A stretch of DNA of 64,000 bases from Rheum nobile (lineage: Eukaryota; Streptophyta; Magnoliopsida; Caryophyllales; Polygonaceae). Under the pieces are notes generated by a model that saw only the letters and a list, made by a program, of their open reading frames with translations, did no database searches and was not told the origin of the DNA. Each line of letters starts with the position of its first letter. Position 1 is the first letter of the stretch. A program made the translations under genes and the position numbers. This document shows, piece after piece, positions 1 through 11,400 of this stretch. The stretch is from positions 992,001 through 1,056,000 of the forward strand of contig WOAB01000595.1 of NCBI GenBank assembly GCA_027886185.1, in the 5' to 3' direction.

Positions 1-1603
1 GTTAAGATGAATCCTGAGAAGTTCCCCCACAAGAAAATTAAGGCTCTTGTAGTTGCTCATGCTCTTCCATGAGTATACAGCTTCAAACTAAAAGGCAAGC
101 AAGGGAGCCACTATGATCGATCACACTCCAACGGAAGATCAAGCAATCAATAAGCAAACAAAACCATTCCCAATCACAACACAACAAAAAATAATATACT
201 TCTTCAGTAATTAGCAATCAACAAATCAGAATCTAAAAATCCAAAACCATAGAAAGCATCCACCTTATACGCCAACACAAGCTCGCCGTTCTTGTGAAAA
301 TGGCATGGCTGCCTGCACGGCTGCACCTTATATAGGCACACAAGCTCAAGCAATTTTATATTCACCTAGAAGCTGACATATGGTGGAACTTGGCTTAAAA
401 ACATGACATGTAACTGATGATGAGGATGCAATCCCAACTCATGTAAATACATGTACAAATAAGGGCAAAATTAAACACGCTAATAACTTATCAATGCCCA
501 CCAAAACTCAGCTGGAATCATGTGTTGACACATGGCATATGAAATTGACTCATGCATGTATATACGACCTACAAGTGAAAAAAACAATTGAACATAGATA
601 TAAATATATTAAAATACTCAATCTGTCAATGACCTGCAGACACATCATTAAAAAGAGACACATGTAAGTAGTACATACCAACACGTGAGAACTTATGCAT
701 GCAAATAATTGGTTGTGCAACTCCCACTTTTAGGTATTAAGGATATGTCAAGAGGAGTGTTTAAATGTAAAATATTCTTACAAAAAAAAATGCAGAAGAG
801 GGATCATATGCAGCGCTTTCTACTGTATAAAATGCGGACGATATCTGGCCATCCATCTTCATTCATGATGCGGGTGATATTAATCATGTGGGTAATATTC
901 ATCCAGCTTTTTAACATTAAATTACATAGAAGGGTAAATATGTCTTTTTACATTGAATTTCGTCTTCCTTCTCTCCGCGAACTCCTTCCTCTACAATCTG
1001 CTCGCGAAATCGCCATAGATGTCAGTTCTTGTTGCTTCGCGTTGTGATTGCTTTGTCGTTTGATTCTGACTCGTTTTGTTCTCAATCTTCCATTTTGTCC
1101 CGCATTTTTTAACCGGCATGGATTCGAGTGCGTACAATCGTGATTATCCTTTGTACCAATAATTTAGCCCTAGATTTTTCGTGTTGCTTTTGGTTTTTGT
1201 TTGTTTTAATGATTCGTTCTTTTATCCCTAGATGTTTCACTTTTGTTGTTTGTGATTGATTTGTTGTTTGAACTTGCAACAAATTTTCCCTTTGCGATTT
1301 GTCCCTAATCCGTTGGTTGAAGCTTGATAAGAATTAGCTTTTTTCCCTTCGTCTATTGCTTTCTCTTCCATTTTTGTGTTGGTCTCCAATTATTCATGCT
1401 TTGTGTTTGAATTTGTTATGTTTTTTTTGTGATATTCTACAGTGATTGATTTGTCTTAAGTTGTTTGATTGGGTTCCATGTGTTAAGTGCAGAAAACCAA
1501 TAGTACTCGAACATCATTTTCGTTACATGAACCTCCCTTGACTAAATACGAACCTCACAGTTGTGTATGAACACTAATACTTATACTTGGCCTCTTATTC
1601 TCA
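1..1603. other. AT-rich stretch, probable 5' part of a FAR1-type Mutator element
   Basis: I see no supported gene here. Positions 1-900 are AT-rich and unremarkable. From about 950 the sequence is T/C-rich and leader-like, comparable in position to the sequence upstream of the second FAR1 copy (reverse strand, 57308-58003). Around 1500-1590 there are several GTTCATG/ATGAACC-type motifs, which recur in the non-coding parts of both FAR1 copies. I infer that at least 950-1603 is the leader of the FAR1 transposase gene starting at 1604. No terminal inverted repeat could be placed. Confidence 0.4.
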
Positions 1604-1804
1604 ATGTCTTCATCTACTTCAGTTGCTACGAGCTGTGATTTATCTCATGGGTCTAGTTGTCCCATTTCTGATGATATGCCATTAGATGAGGCTGATTTAA
1701 GTGCCCGCTATGAGGCTTTATTCTCGTATGCCTAGACGATATCAAACCAATTGTAGGAATGCAATTTCATACATGATGAAGGGGTTGCGTTTTACAAGAA
1801 GTAT

Positions 1805-3150
1805 TGATAGGTGTTATTTCATACACCTTTTCTAGCATCTATTAGCATGATTTGGAGGAGTTTTGGATGTGTTTTGGTGCTAAGTCTGCGATCCAGATGT
1901 TATGGAGAGAAGTGAAGAAATCCAAGGATTTGCAGCTTAGATGGAGTTTAGAGATGAAGATGGAGCTGCTGGAGTATTTATGAAGAAGGCTACCAACACT
2001 TGGTAGTATTTGGAGAGCAACAGAAGAAGAGAAGAAGACGAGAGCTGAAGTCTAGAGTTCACCGCCCCGCGTCAGCAGTGCCGCGACCCGGCGATGACTC
2101 CCAGTGAAGGATGGAGCCCGCGTGAGAGGAGACCACCGCCCAGCGGTGGAGAGCTGAAGCCCCGCGGTGGATCTTCACCGCCCCACGGTGGATGTGTTTA
2201 TTGCCTCGTGCCAGATTATATTTATTTCCTATTTCATTTATGACTTTGCTTTATTAGTTTATTCGGTTTCCTTATTTATTTGTTTTAGTTTAACCTAGTT
2301 TCCTAAGACTATTTAAGCCTCTTTTCTAGGTTAAGAGCAGAGAAGTAGACACTTCGTTATTGAGACTTAACTTTGATCGTTATTTGATATTAGAGTTTTT
2401 CATCCCCTTTGATGGAGAACTAACTTTCCTTTGTTCTGTTAGACGATTGAAGCAGTGCATTGATGTGTTTGTGAGATTTCTATTCCTTGTTCTTATCCTT
2501 ATAAGTGTTGGATTGATTCTCTTGATTATATCGAACTTGATTTCTTGTTGTTCTTCTTAGCCTGATCACCTAGGTTGAATGCTTGTTATCAATTGCTAGG
2601 ATTGCATATAGGGGTTCCGAGTGCATATCTAGTGACAAACACAATTGTGCGTATAGGGATTCCGAGCGTACAGGGGTTCCTTGTGTGCATTGCTATTGCT
2701 GTGTTGGTGCTAAAGTACACTGACAATTGTGAGAATCAGTTGTACTTTATCATTGGCATAGTGATAAGTCTATTGACAATTGTGAGAATCAATAGCACTT
2801 ACGATCGGGGTGGGAACGACTATAAGGATAAATAATTGAACTTGGATTGAATAGATTTCAGTGATCAAACTCTATCTTTGTACTGTGGATTTCACTCTAA
2901 TAGGACTACTTTCCCTCATATTATTCTCTCGATTTTACTCAATCTACTTGCTTGCTTGCTTTGTGTTCTCTTGATTACAAACCCCCCCAGTTACTTGTTA
3001 CTTGTCATTCACGATTGCATACTACATCATACCTTCTCTATGGGATTCGACCCTTACTTGTCTGTTATACTCTGTTTAGTAGGTTGGTTAGGATAATTAC
3101 TTTGATAGGGCTAATCAACGACATTTGCTGTGCATCTTTAGCCTCCGTCA
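1805..3150 (+). mobile_element. Solo LTR (family A) inside the FAR1 remnant
   Basis: The insert begins TGATAGG and ends CCGTCA, and is flanked by the perfect 5-bp duplication AGTAT (1800-1804 and 3151-3155), the signature of LTR retrotransposon integration. Removing the insert and one repeat rejoins the FAR1 frame (FYKK / FVCGFD). It is 1346 bp with no internal coding domain, so it is a solo LTR. A GC-rich cluster at about 2060-2195 lies upstream of a TATA-like CTATTTAAG near 2307. Near the right end, the GGGATTCGACCC motif is shared with the solo LTR at 15388-16631, which suggests a related superfamily, possibly a Ty3/gypsy Athila/Tat type. The orientation is inferred from these motifs. Confidence 0.85.
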
Positions 3151-3346
3151 AGTATGTTTTTGTTTGCGGCTTTGATGTTCGTAATGGATGTGCACACTAA
3201 AAAGATGAAGTTATTGTGTTGAAATATTTCCTATGTAGTAGGGAAGGTTTCAAGCATGGACAAAATAACAAACGTGAATGGACAAGGGTGTCAAATAGGG
3301 TAGGTTATAAGGCTAAGTTCACGCTTTGTTTTGTTGGCAGCCTTGG

Positions 3347-4148
3347 TGATGCGTTCCTGCCTTCGGATGCCGGCCAAGTTGTCGCGGCGGCGTCGGATCT
3401 AGGTCTTGGTGGTGAGTCACTCATCTCGGCTTCAAGTGTTGAGTGATGGAACGCGATGATTGTCACACTACGCGAGCGATGGAGCGCGGTGACGGTGGCG
3501 ATGCAGTGTGATGACAGTGGAGTGTCACAACGCTAACGATAGCGATGCGATGGTATGTGTGACTCGCGACCTCAAGACTAGGCGCGATGGAGGGATAGGT
3601 AGCTCGATGGATCGAGCGGTGCCGTAGCGTCGACTGCAGGGGAAAGGGATGCAAAGATAGACTAGAGTTTGTGATGTCCGATCGAAGGGAGGATGCAATT
3701 GGCACTCAATACTCAAGCTTCGATTAAAGTTGAACGTAAACTATTACAAGTGGCCGAGATGGCCTTAAATAGTGTTTACGGGACTCGGATGGGCCGAGTC
3801 TCGCCTAATGGGCTAGCCCACGCGACACGTGTGGAGCGCACACCAAAAAATAGAAATAACTAAAAATAGTAACTACTAAAATTAGGAAATGCCAAAACTA
3901 GAATGTCTCAAAATAGCAAAAGAGTCTAAGTGACTAGGATACTGGCCGTTGACGTGGTGCCGATGGTGGCGAGGAGCTTAAGAGAGGCCGCGGTCTCTGG
4001 CTTGCCTTGGCTAGCGATGACACGTGCGATGAGGGATTGCGCGGCGTTGGCGATGGCCTTGGCACGCGATCTTGTCACGGTCCCTTCTGAGTGCAAGCTC
4101 ATGGCTTCTTCTTCCTCTGTGGCCGTCATGGAGGGCAGGGTCGCATCA
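3347..4148. mobile_element. Small LTR-like insertion (family B) inside the FAR1 remnant
   Basis: An 802-bp insert starting TGATGCG and ending CGCATCA (a perfect 7-bp terminal inverted repeat with TG/CA ends). It is flanked by the 5-bp duplication CTTGG at 3342-3346 and 4149-4153. Comparison with the second FAR1 copy, which lacks it (VGSHGYKVISFEE), defines both borders. The interior is GC-rich with no recognisable domain; open frames in it look accidental. It is probably a solo LTR, or possibly a small non-autonomous retrotransposon such as a TRIM-like element. Family and strand are unknown. Confidence 0.75.
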
Positions 4149-4593
4149 CTTGGTTACAAGGTGATTTATTTTAAATAGCATCATACTCATGTGCTGGTCA
4201 TCGATAGTCTTAAGCAATTTATGAAGACGAGTAGAAAGATGGATTTGGGGCATAAAAAGTTTGTTATGAATTGTGAAAAAGCCAACATTGGCCCGATAAG
4301 GTGCCATCGTATATTCAAGGAGATTGTCGGTGGCTATTCACATGTTGGTGCTTCTTCTGTTGATTTCAAGAACTATCGACGAGATATGTTGACTTACATA
4401 GGCGGCTTTGATGCACATATGACCATTAATAGATTTTTCAAAAAAAGGAGCTTTCCCCTGCTTTTTGTTTCGATTATGACGTTGATTTGAGCGACCGTTT
4501 GACCCGGTTGTTTTGGTGTGATCTCATTTCACGTAAGAACTTTTCCCTCTTCGGTTACGTGGTATCATTTGATTCGACATGCAAGGCCAATAT

Positions 4594-4865
4594 GTTATTT
4601 TTATATTCGCTTTTGCATGGACTTGTACTTTTTGTTTTGAAGTTGTAGTCCATTGTTCATGGACTTGATCTCTCATTTAGTGAACCTTGAAACCATTGTT
4701 CATGAACCTTACAATCACATTGTTTGTGTTTGTTCTTGTAATTATTTCTTAATGAACTTGATGTAAATTTTGTATGAACCTTCAGATTAGTGTTTATAAA
4801 CCTTGTCCTTAGTCACATGAACCTATTTGTTAGCTATTGATTTTCTATTCATCAACTCTCTACAT
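4594..4865 (+). other. Intron in FAR1 copy 1 with mutated acceptor
   Basis: The donor is AAT AT|GTTATT at 4594. The right end reads TCTACAT|GTATAAT, where the second FAR1 copy has TATACAG|GTATAAT. The acceptor AG has therefore become AT here. The intron contains several repeats of GTTCATG/ATGAACCTT-like motifs. Splicing at these points joins the D-T-C-K-A-N-M exon to Y-N-L-I-F-V-P-F, as expected for this family. Confidence 0.65.
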
Positions 4866-5939
4866 GTATAATCTTATTTTTGTTCCTTTCACTGGCCTGG
4901 ATCACCACAAGATGAGTGTTACTTTTGGTGTTGGATTAGTATTCAAAGAGGATCTCGACTCGTACGTGTGGCTATTAGAAAAACTCAAGGAATCTATGGG
5001 ACACGAGCCAGAGATTATTGTGACGGACCAAGATGCATCTATGAAGCCTGCGATTAAGCAGGTGTTCCCACAATCTCTCCATCGGCTTTGCATGTGCCAT
5101 ATAATGAGAAAAGTTCCTAGAAAGACGAAATACGATACTGCTACCGAGGATGTGTTTCGGGGCAAGTTCAACAACATCGTTTGGAGCTATGATCTAGAAC
5201 CAACGAAGTTAGAGGCGCGATGGACGGCCTTGTTGGACGAATATCCATTGCTAAATTGGAGGTGGTTCGACGATATGTTTTCCATTCGCCATTACTGGAT
5301 CCCGACTTACTTTAGAGACGTCATGTTTGGTAGTTTGGTCAAGACCACATCCATTTTTTAGTCCGTGAATAGTTATTTTGGGCAATTTACAGACATATAT
5401 TATTGTCTTGTTGAGTTGGCAATGCATTTCGATATTGCACTAAACACTCAAAGACATAATCAGGCAAAGCTGAACCACGACTGTTTGACCATGCGCCCAG
5501 AGCTGAAGACGCCATTGAATTTGGAAAAGCATGCTTCTGAGGTGTATACGTTGTCCATGTTCCTACAACTTCATAAGGAGATTTGTGTTGCTTGCTACTC
5601 GTGTTGCTTGCTACTCATGTTGCATGGTCAACATGTCTGACGTCAAATGTACGAAAGTATATGGTATTAAGGAAGGCAATTTTAAAGAAGTGGAAGTTTA
5701 GCATTTGGTAACGGGCTAATATTTCTCATGCAATTGTAGGATTTTCCAAAGGATTGAATTGCCTTGTCGTATGATTTTTGTCTTTAGAAATGTCGGTTTG
5801 GATACGATCCCAGCCAAATATGTCCTCTCGCATTGGACAAAGGATGCCACCATAACCCCGATTTTCACAAATGACGAAATTGTTGCCAATTAGTGCGTGG
5901 CTATGGAAGAAATGGAGGTGCAAATGAATGAGCTAACTT

Positions 5940-7180
5940 CCAGTTCCAGACCCAGGAACCCGACGTTTCTAAGCTTTGTTCGAGCTCGACTAATCTAAGG
6001 CAAGTGGCGGTTCGCTCTTGCTCATCATTCCATATTTCAATTAATTATCAATTGTTTAGTTGTTAATTAATTTGGGATGATTTACTAATTTATTGTTCGT
6101 TGGGAACATCTTTGTTAATAATTGATTAAAAGATGATATTATACTAGGTTGTATATCTGCTAGAATAACGCTAGTATAAATATATGTTTTTGATGTTGGC
6201 CATGATGGCTTTGATGTGGATTATTACTGTGTTGAACTGTTAGTTAGCACGAGTATTTGTAGGAACGCTTGGACTTTGCGAGGTCCATTCGTTTATTTAT
6301 AACTTGGCAAATAATAGGGCGATCAAGACCCTATGCCAAACTTTCTGGTCATGACCAACCGTGATGTGGATTGAGGTTTGGACCCTGCGAGGTCCATTCC
6401 TTCGATATATGTCCCTCATGGCGAAACATATATCTAAAAGCTTATAACGTGATGCGCGTTTTGGAATTAAATAAGATAAGTGCCGTTAGTCGCACATAAT
6501 TAATATACCTTCGGCGAGTAGTGCAGCTAGGCGATGGTGCAGCTAGGAAAACTCGTCTTAACTTTTAAATCGCTCGTATACGATACTGTGATTAATTAAG
6601 TTTCCCAACACTTGTCATACTTCCGATAAGACTCAATTCCTTGAGAGTCTTCTCTTCAGTGCATATCTTATTTAATATTCATTCAGTGAAAGTATCGGGT
6701 TATGTATCATTCCGTCGGTTTTTATTCGAGGGACAATGATAGTAAACGGTTACGATCACTCGAACCACTCTGCTTTGTACCCCTTGCTTGGTCTTTCATT
6801 AGACTAGCCAACCGCAATTGTTCTCTACATGGTTGGCTGGTGTCATCCGTTCGATTCGGCACATCAGATAAATTGCGGATCCGAGAAGGCTAGAACGACT
6901 ATAAAGGCGAACGGTGCTTTTGTTGTTATTTTAAGACTTCCGCTGTGTTAACTATGTTTTGTATTTAAGACTTCCGCTGTAATAATTCTGATTATGTATT
7001 TTGATGTATTTGGAATTATGCTGAAATTCCGAGACTTGGTTTTAATGAAAGTTATGATATGATGTATTATAACTGTGGTTTAATGATTTATATCAACTGG
7101 AAAAGCTTTGGGTGACATCGGACAGTACGTGTGAGGTCACTGGCGGTAATACTTTCAAGAGGTTATTTGGGGGTGTTACA
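5940..7180 (+). repeat. Truncated 5' LTR of the chromovirus
   Basis: This matches 14137-15375 of the 3' LTR nearly base for base, starting at CCAGTTCCAGAC and ending GGGGGTGTTACA. The promoter half of the LTR is absent; FAR1 coding sequence abuts directly at about 5939. This copy therefore lacks the normal upstream promoter. Confidence 0.9.
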
Positions 7181-7184
7181 AACT

Positions 7185-7200
7185 TGGTATCAAAGCCGAT
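7185..7200 (+). other. Primer binding site (initiator Met tRNA)
   Basis: TGGTATCAAAGCC lies 4 bases after the 5' LTR end. It matches the complement of the 3' end of plant initiator tRNA-Met (TGGTATCAGAGC) with one mismatch in the first 12 bases. It would prime minus-strand DNA synthesis. Confidence 0.8.
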
Positions 7201-7408
7201 TTTTTTTACGGGTCGGGTTTAAAATGTTTTACAAGAACAAAACTTTTATAAACCGATCACTCGTTTGAAACTGAGAAAGGTTTTAGAAGGCTCTGAATTT
7301 TCGAATAAAATTTTTACCGTTCATAGTCGTGCCTTTTCTTGAAGTCTGATATGAAAGTTCACTCCCATGTCTAGAAAGACTAATTCTCGTCTTGTTACCC
7401 CGTAGGTT

Positions 7409-8185
7409 ATGGGTGCATGCATTTCCCTTATGAGAGATTTGGAAGATGCCGAGATGGCTCCGCCATCTCCAGCAAGGCTAAATTTCCCTACTCCCCCGAG
7501 ATGCTTTGAGATCGGAGAACCTAACAACCCACCCGAGGAATTAAAGCATGTACTTCCTGAGTCAGTGATTCTTAGATCCAACGATGTTGTGACTCCAGTA
7601 GTGGAACCTGTTGAGCTGTCAAGGTACGCTCAAGGATATTACAATGACGACCTCGAGATTGAGTCGGTATCCGAAGAGGATCCTGAAGAGGACCTAGAGG
7701 AAGATCCTGAAGAAAACCAAGAAGAACAGGGGCAAGAGCCCAATAGTTTGAGACACTCATTGGTGGACCATGAAGACACAGGGATGCAATTCCTCTACCC
7801 AAGTCCGCCACCCGAACCAGTATCCGCGCCAATGACTGACGCTGACTGGGAAGCACTCTATGTCGAGTACGGCATTAGAGAAAGCGGACCACGAGAATTA
7901 TCTAAGAACTCTGAGCCTAATCTTATTCGGAGAAGGCGAAGGTCGAGCCCTGAATTACGCGGGATACTTCGTCAAAGCCAAGAGATCTCTTTTGAAGAGC
8001 AGCGACTGATGGACGAATTGGCTGATCATGCTCAAAGGAGGGCAAGGCCAAGAACACCAGAGCCAAGGGATGAACCATGTGTTCCAGGGCCGAGTAGGGT
8101 CAGGAGTCCATCACTGGATTCAGATGATAAACCCCGCTCAAAGAAGCCTTGTGTGAGGAGTTTGCCATATAGGAAACGTGTTTAG
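7409..8185 (+). CDS. Extra ORF between PBS and gag of the chromovirus, unknown function
   Basis: An uninterrupted 258-codon ORF lying between the primer binding site and gag, in a different frame from both. I do not recognise the family. The N-terminal third is Pro-rich. Residues about 75-115 are strongly acidic with a D/E-P-E-E repeat. A basic run follows at about 175 (RRRRRSSPELRG), and the C-terminus is rich in Arg, Pro and Ser (RSKKPCVRSLPYRKRV), suggesting nucleic-acid or chromatin contact and possible nuclear localisation signals. Its intactness contrasts with the six stops in the neighbouring gag-pol. It may be an accessory protein or an N-terminal extension of gag; the sequence alone cannot decide. 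Confidence 0.5.
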   Translation: MGACISLMRDLEDAEMAPPSPARLNFPTPPRCFEIGEPNNPPEELKHVLPESVILRSNDVVTPVVEPVELSRYAQGYYNDDLEIESVSEEDPEEDLEEDPEENQEEQGQEPNSLRHSLVDHEDTGMQFLYPSPPPEPVSAPMTDADWEALYVEYGIRESGPRELSKNSEPNLIRRRRRSSPELRGILRQSQEISFEEQRLMDELADHAQRRARPRTPEPRDEPCVPGPSRVRSPSLDSDDKPRSKKPCVRSLPYRKRV

Positions 8186-8429
8186 GGCGCCTTGATATGG
8201 GCCAACGTTGACTGTAGTAGTTTCTTTTGCGTATATTTTGATGTATATACGGTGAAGTACAAAAAAAAAATCTCCGAGCAATTTTGTTCGAAAGCTCGGG
8301 AGATTCCTTTTGTAAAATCAGTAGCTCAGTTGAAAGTTCATCTATATAATTAACCAGTTGATCTACTCTGAGTCGATTTTATTACATTAAGTATGATGGA
8401 ATGATATTAATGTATAAGTTACTTGGAAT

Positions 8430-11400
8430 TTGATCGATAAACAAATGGTGATTACAAGGAACACTATCCGTACTGGTGTTGGGCCAAGCAATGACCCCAA
8501 ACCAATTATAAGGAATGTTCCAGACCATGTGGAGGAACACGACTCAATTTCCCATAATGACCCTAGAGGCAATGGCCAAGCTCAAGCCAATGCTCCGATG
8601 GTGTTTGATGCAGCGTCAGTTGCAGCTATTCAGGGAATATTTATACAAGCATTCACCGATGTTATGCAACATGTTGCACCTTAGGCACAAGGTGTGTCCA
8701 CCAGAAGTTCCTAGGTTCATAGAACCTAATGTTCATGTACACCGTGATGAGACGGCCAGGAATAGGGATAATTATGGTCGAGCACTGAAGACCATTAACT
8801 CTATGAGGCCGGACAGTTATGACGGAAAAGGAGAGCCGATCAGGGTGGCTCATTGGTTTTCCCATATGGAGCGGTTGTTCCGCAATATCGAATGCACCGA
8901 GGCTGAGAAGGTGCATATAGCTTCTCTTCAGTTGAAGGGAGATGCTAGCGAATGGTAGGAGAACACTGGACTAGCTGATCGGGCTGATTTGAACCGGGGG
9001 ATGTTCAAAACAAAGATGAATGATCGTTTCTTTTCCCAAGCCATGCGGGATGAGAAACACAAGGAATTCCTCTATCCCAAGAATGACGGATTGAAAGTGA
9101 CCGAGCTAGCGGCCAAGTTCAATCATTTATTACAATACGCTGGGTCTGTTGTGTCCAGCGAGGAACAGAAGATTTGGCATTTCCATGAGTGGATGAGCCC
9201 AGACATTAAACCGATGATGTTGCGTCATGGATGCTCTACCTTGGAGCAATACGTGGATGCAGCGTATAAGTTGGAGGTGACTCTGGAAGAGTCAACCAAG
9301 AGACGGAATCGCCAGAGGACGATGCAAAATCAATCTCAGACAAGTGGATTTAAACGTCCTGTGCCACCGTCCAACTTCGATAAGTCTGGAAAAGCGAGGA
9401 CAGAAATGACTCAAGGAGAGTCAACACAACAATCGGGTCAGGGCAAGAGTCCGATCCAATGTCACAATTGTGATACAGCTGGGCACAAAAACTTTGCGTG
9501 TCCGAAGGAAAAGAAGACGTGTTTTGGTTGTGGGAAGGAAGGGCATATGCAGAAGTTCTGTCGACAGGGAAAGCAGAAGGGAACAGAGTCACATCAAGGG
9601 TCTGTTAACCAGAACAACCGACCTAGGTTCAAACCGACGGAGACTCCTAGTCCTTCGATGCAGACGACTGCACAGAACAAAGGCAAAGCCCCAGCTACTT
9701 CGGGAGGTCAGGGTCAACGCCTGTACGAGATGCGTGAGGCTGATGGACCTAACGCTCCAGTTGCTCAAGGTACTCTATACCTTCATTCTACTTCAGTGTG
9801 CATACTGTTTGATTCGGGTGCTACCCATTCTTTTATTTCAGAGAATTGTGTTAGTAAGTTAGGTTTAGTCTGCAACGAGGTTTGTGAACCTTTCGTTGTG
9901 AATCTTCCTAATGGTGACCATTTAGTGGGCACCAAGCGTTTGTCAGAATTTCCGGTTACCATTCAAGGTAAGAAGTTTGAGGCAGATTTGATCTGTATTG
10001 CTATGGATCCATACGACATTATTCTCGGTATGGATTGGCTGATGCATCATGGGGCGGTGATCGACTTTAGTTCAAGAACTATAACGGTGTCATCTAGGGG
10101 CTAGTGTGTGTGCAAATTCAAGGGTCGGAATGACGCAGATAACGACAGGCTTATCAATGCGATGACTGCGTTTAAGCTACTTCGACAAGGTTTTGTCGGG
10201 TACCTTTGCTACCTGGAAACCCCCATGAAAGATGAACCAACAATTCTTGATATTCCCGTGATTAATGAATTTCCTGATGTTTTTCCGGAAGAGATTCCTG
10301 GATTACCCCCGAAGCGTGACGTGGAATTTTCTATCGATCTCGAGCCTGGTACCGTGCCGATTTCTAAAGCACCGTACCGGATGGCTCCTACAGAGATGAA
10401 AGAGTTGAAGAAGCAACTTGAGGATATTCTCGACAAAGGTTATGTAAGGCCGAGTGCATCACCTTGGGGCACTCCGGTGTTATTTTTCAAGAAGAAGGAT
10501 GGATCGTTTCGACTTTGCATCGAATATCGTGAGTTGAATAAAGTCACGATCAAGAACAAATATCATTTGCCAAGGATTGATGATCTGTTAGATCAACTAC
10601 AAAGAGCAAAAGTCTTTTCCAATATCGATATGAGATCTGGTTATCATCAGCTCAGGATTCGTGAAGAAGATATTCCGAGGACTGTATTCCGGACGAGATA
10701 TGGTCACTACGAGTTCGTAGTCATGCCATTTGGATTTACCAATGCTCCAGCGGTTTTCATGGATCTGATGAACCGATGTTTTCACCGGTACTTGGATAAG
10801 TTCGTGGTGGTCTTCATCGATGACATTTTGATCTACTCCCCGAGCGTGGAAGCTCATGAGGAACATCTTCGGACTATTTTATCAGTCCTTAGACAAAATC
10901 AACTATATGCAAAATTGTCTAAGTGTGACTTTTGGATCAAGGAAGTGGCTTTCTTAGGCCATGTGATCAATGAGAATGGGGTGATAGTTGATTCCTAGAA
11001 GATTGAAGCAGTAGCCAACTGGAAGCGGCTTCAGAACGTGAAGGAGGTGCATAGTTTTCTAAGACTCGCGGGTTACTACAGACGGTTCGTAGAGGGATTT
11101 TCTAAGATCGCTCTACCTATGACTGGTCTGCTCCACAAGGCCCACAAGACGTTTGTCTGGAATGACAAGTGCGAGGTCAGTTTTCAAAAGTTGAAGCAAT
11201 GTCTGACCTCCGCACCAATATTGACGCTGCCAGAAGGAATTGATGATTATGCGGTCTATAGTGATGCTTCGAAAAATGGGTTGGGATGTGTGTTGATGCA
11301 AAGAGGCAGGGTTATTGCTTACGCATCAAGACAGCTAAAAACCTATGAAGAAAACTATCCGACGCATGATCTAGAGTTAGCAGCAGTAGTATTTGCGCTG

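Larger units (their letters stand above)
1604..5939 (+). pseudogene. FAR1-type Mutator-like transposase, broken (copy 1)
   Basis: Remnant of a FAR1/FHY3-type MULE transposase. The start ATG at 1604 opens a Ser-rich N-terminus. After interruptions by two LTR-like elements it resumes at 3156 (zinc-binding N-terminal domain, VCGFDVRNG) and 4154. The transposase core follows at about 4866-5640, with the motif FVPFTGLDHHK and the catalytic-type Asp in IIVTDQDASM followed by C..H (CMCHIMRK). A SWIM-like stretch (CRIFQRIELPC) lies near 5740-5790. Breaks: a TAG at about 1733, a TAG at 5359-5361 between otherwise continuous halves, frameshifts after 5640, and a lost splice acceptor in the intron 4594-4865. 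The gene ends abruptly at 5939, where a truncated LTR begins. Alignment by eye with the second copy (56020-57307, reverse) supports the exon layout. Non-functional with high confidence. Confidence 0.8.

Noticed and set aside
709..1047. 112-codon forward ORF
   Set aside because: No domain, low-complexity composition, overlaps the presumed leader of the FAR1 gene; an accidental frame.
3463..3716. Two overlapping reverse-strand ORFs in LTR B
   Set aside because: Inside a defined LTR-like insertion, Ser/His-rich without domain; GC-rich sequence keeps frames open by chance.
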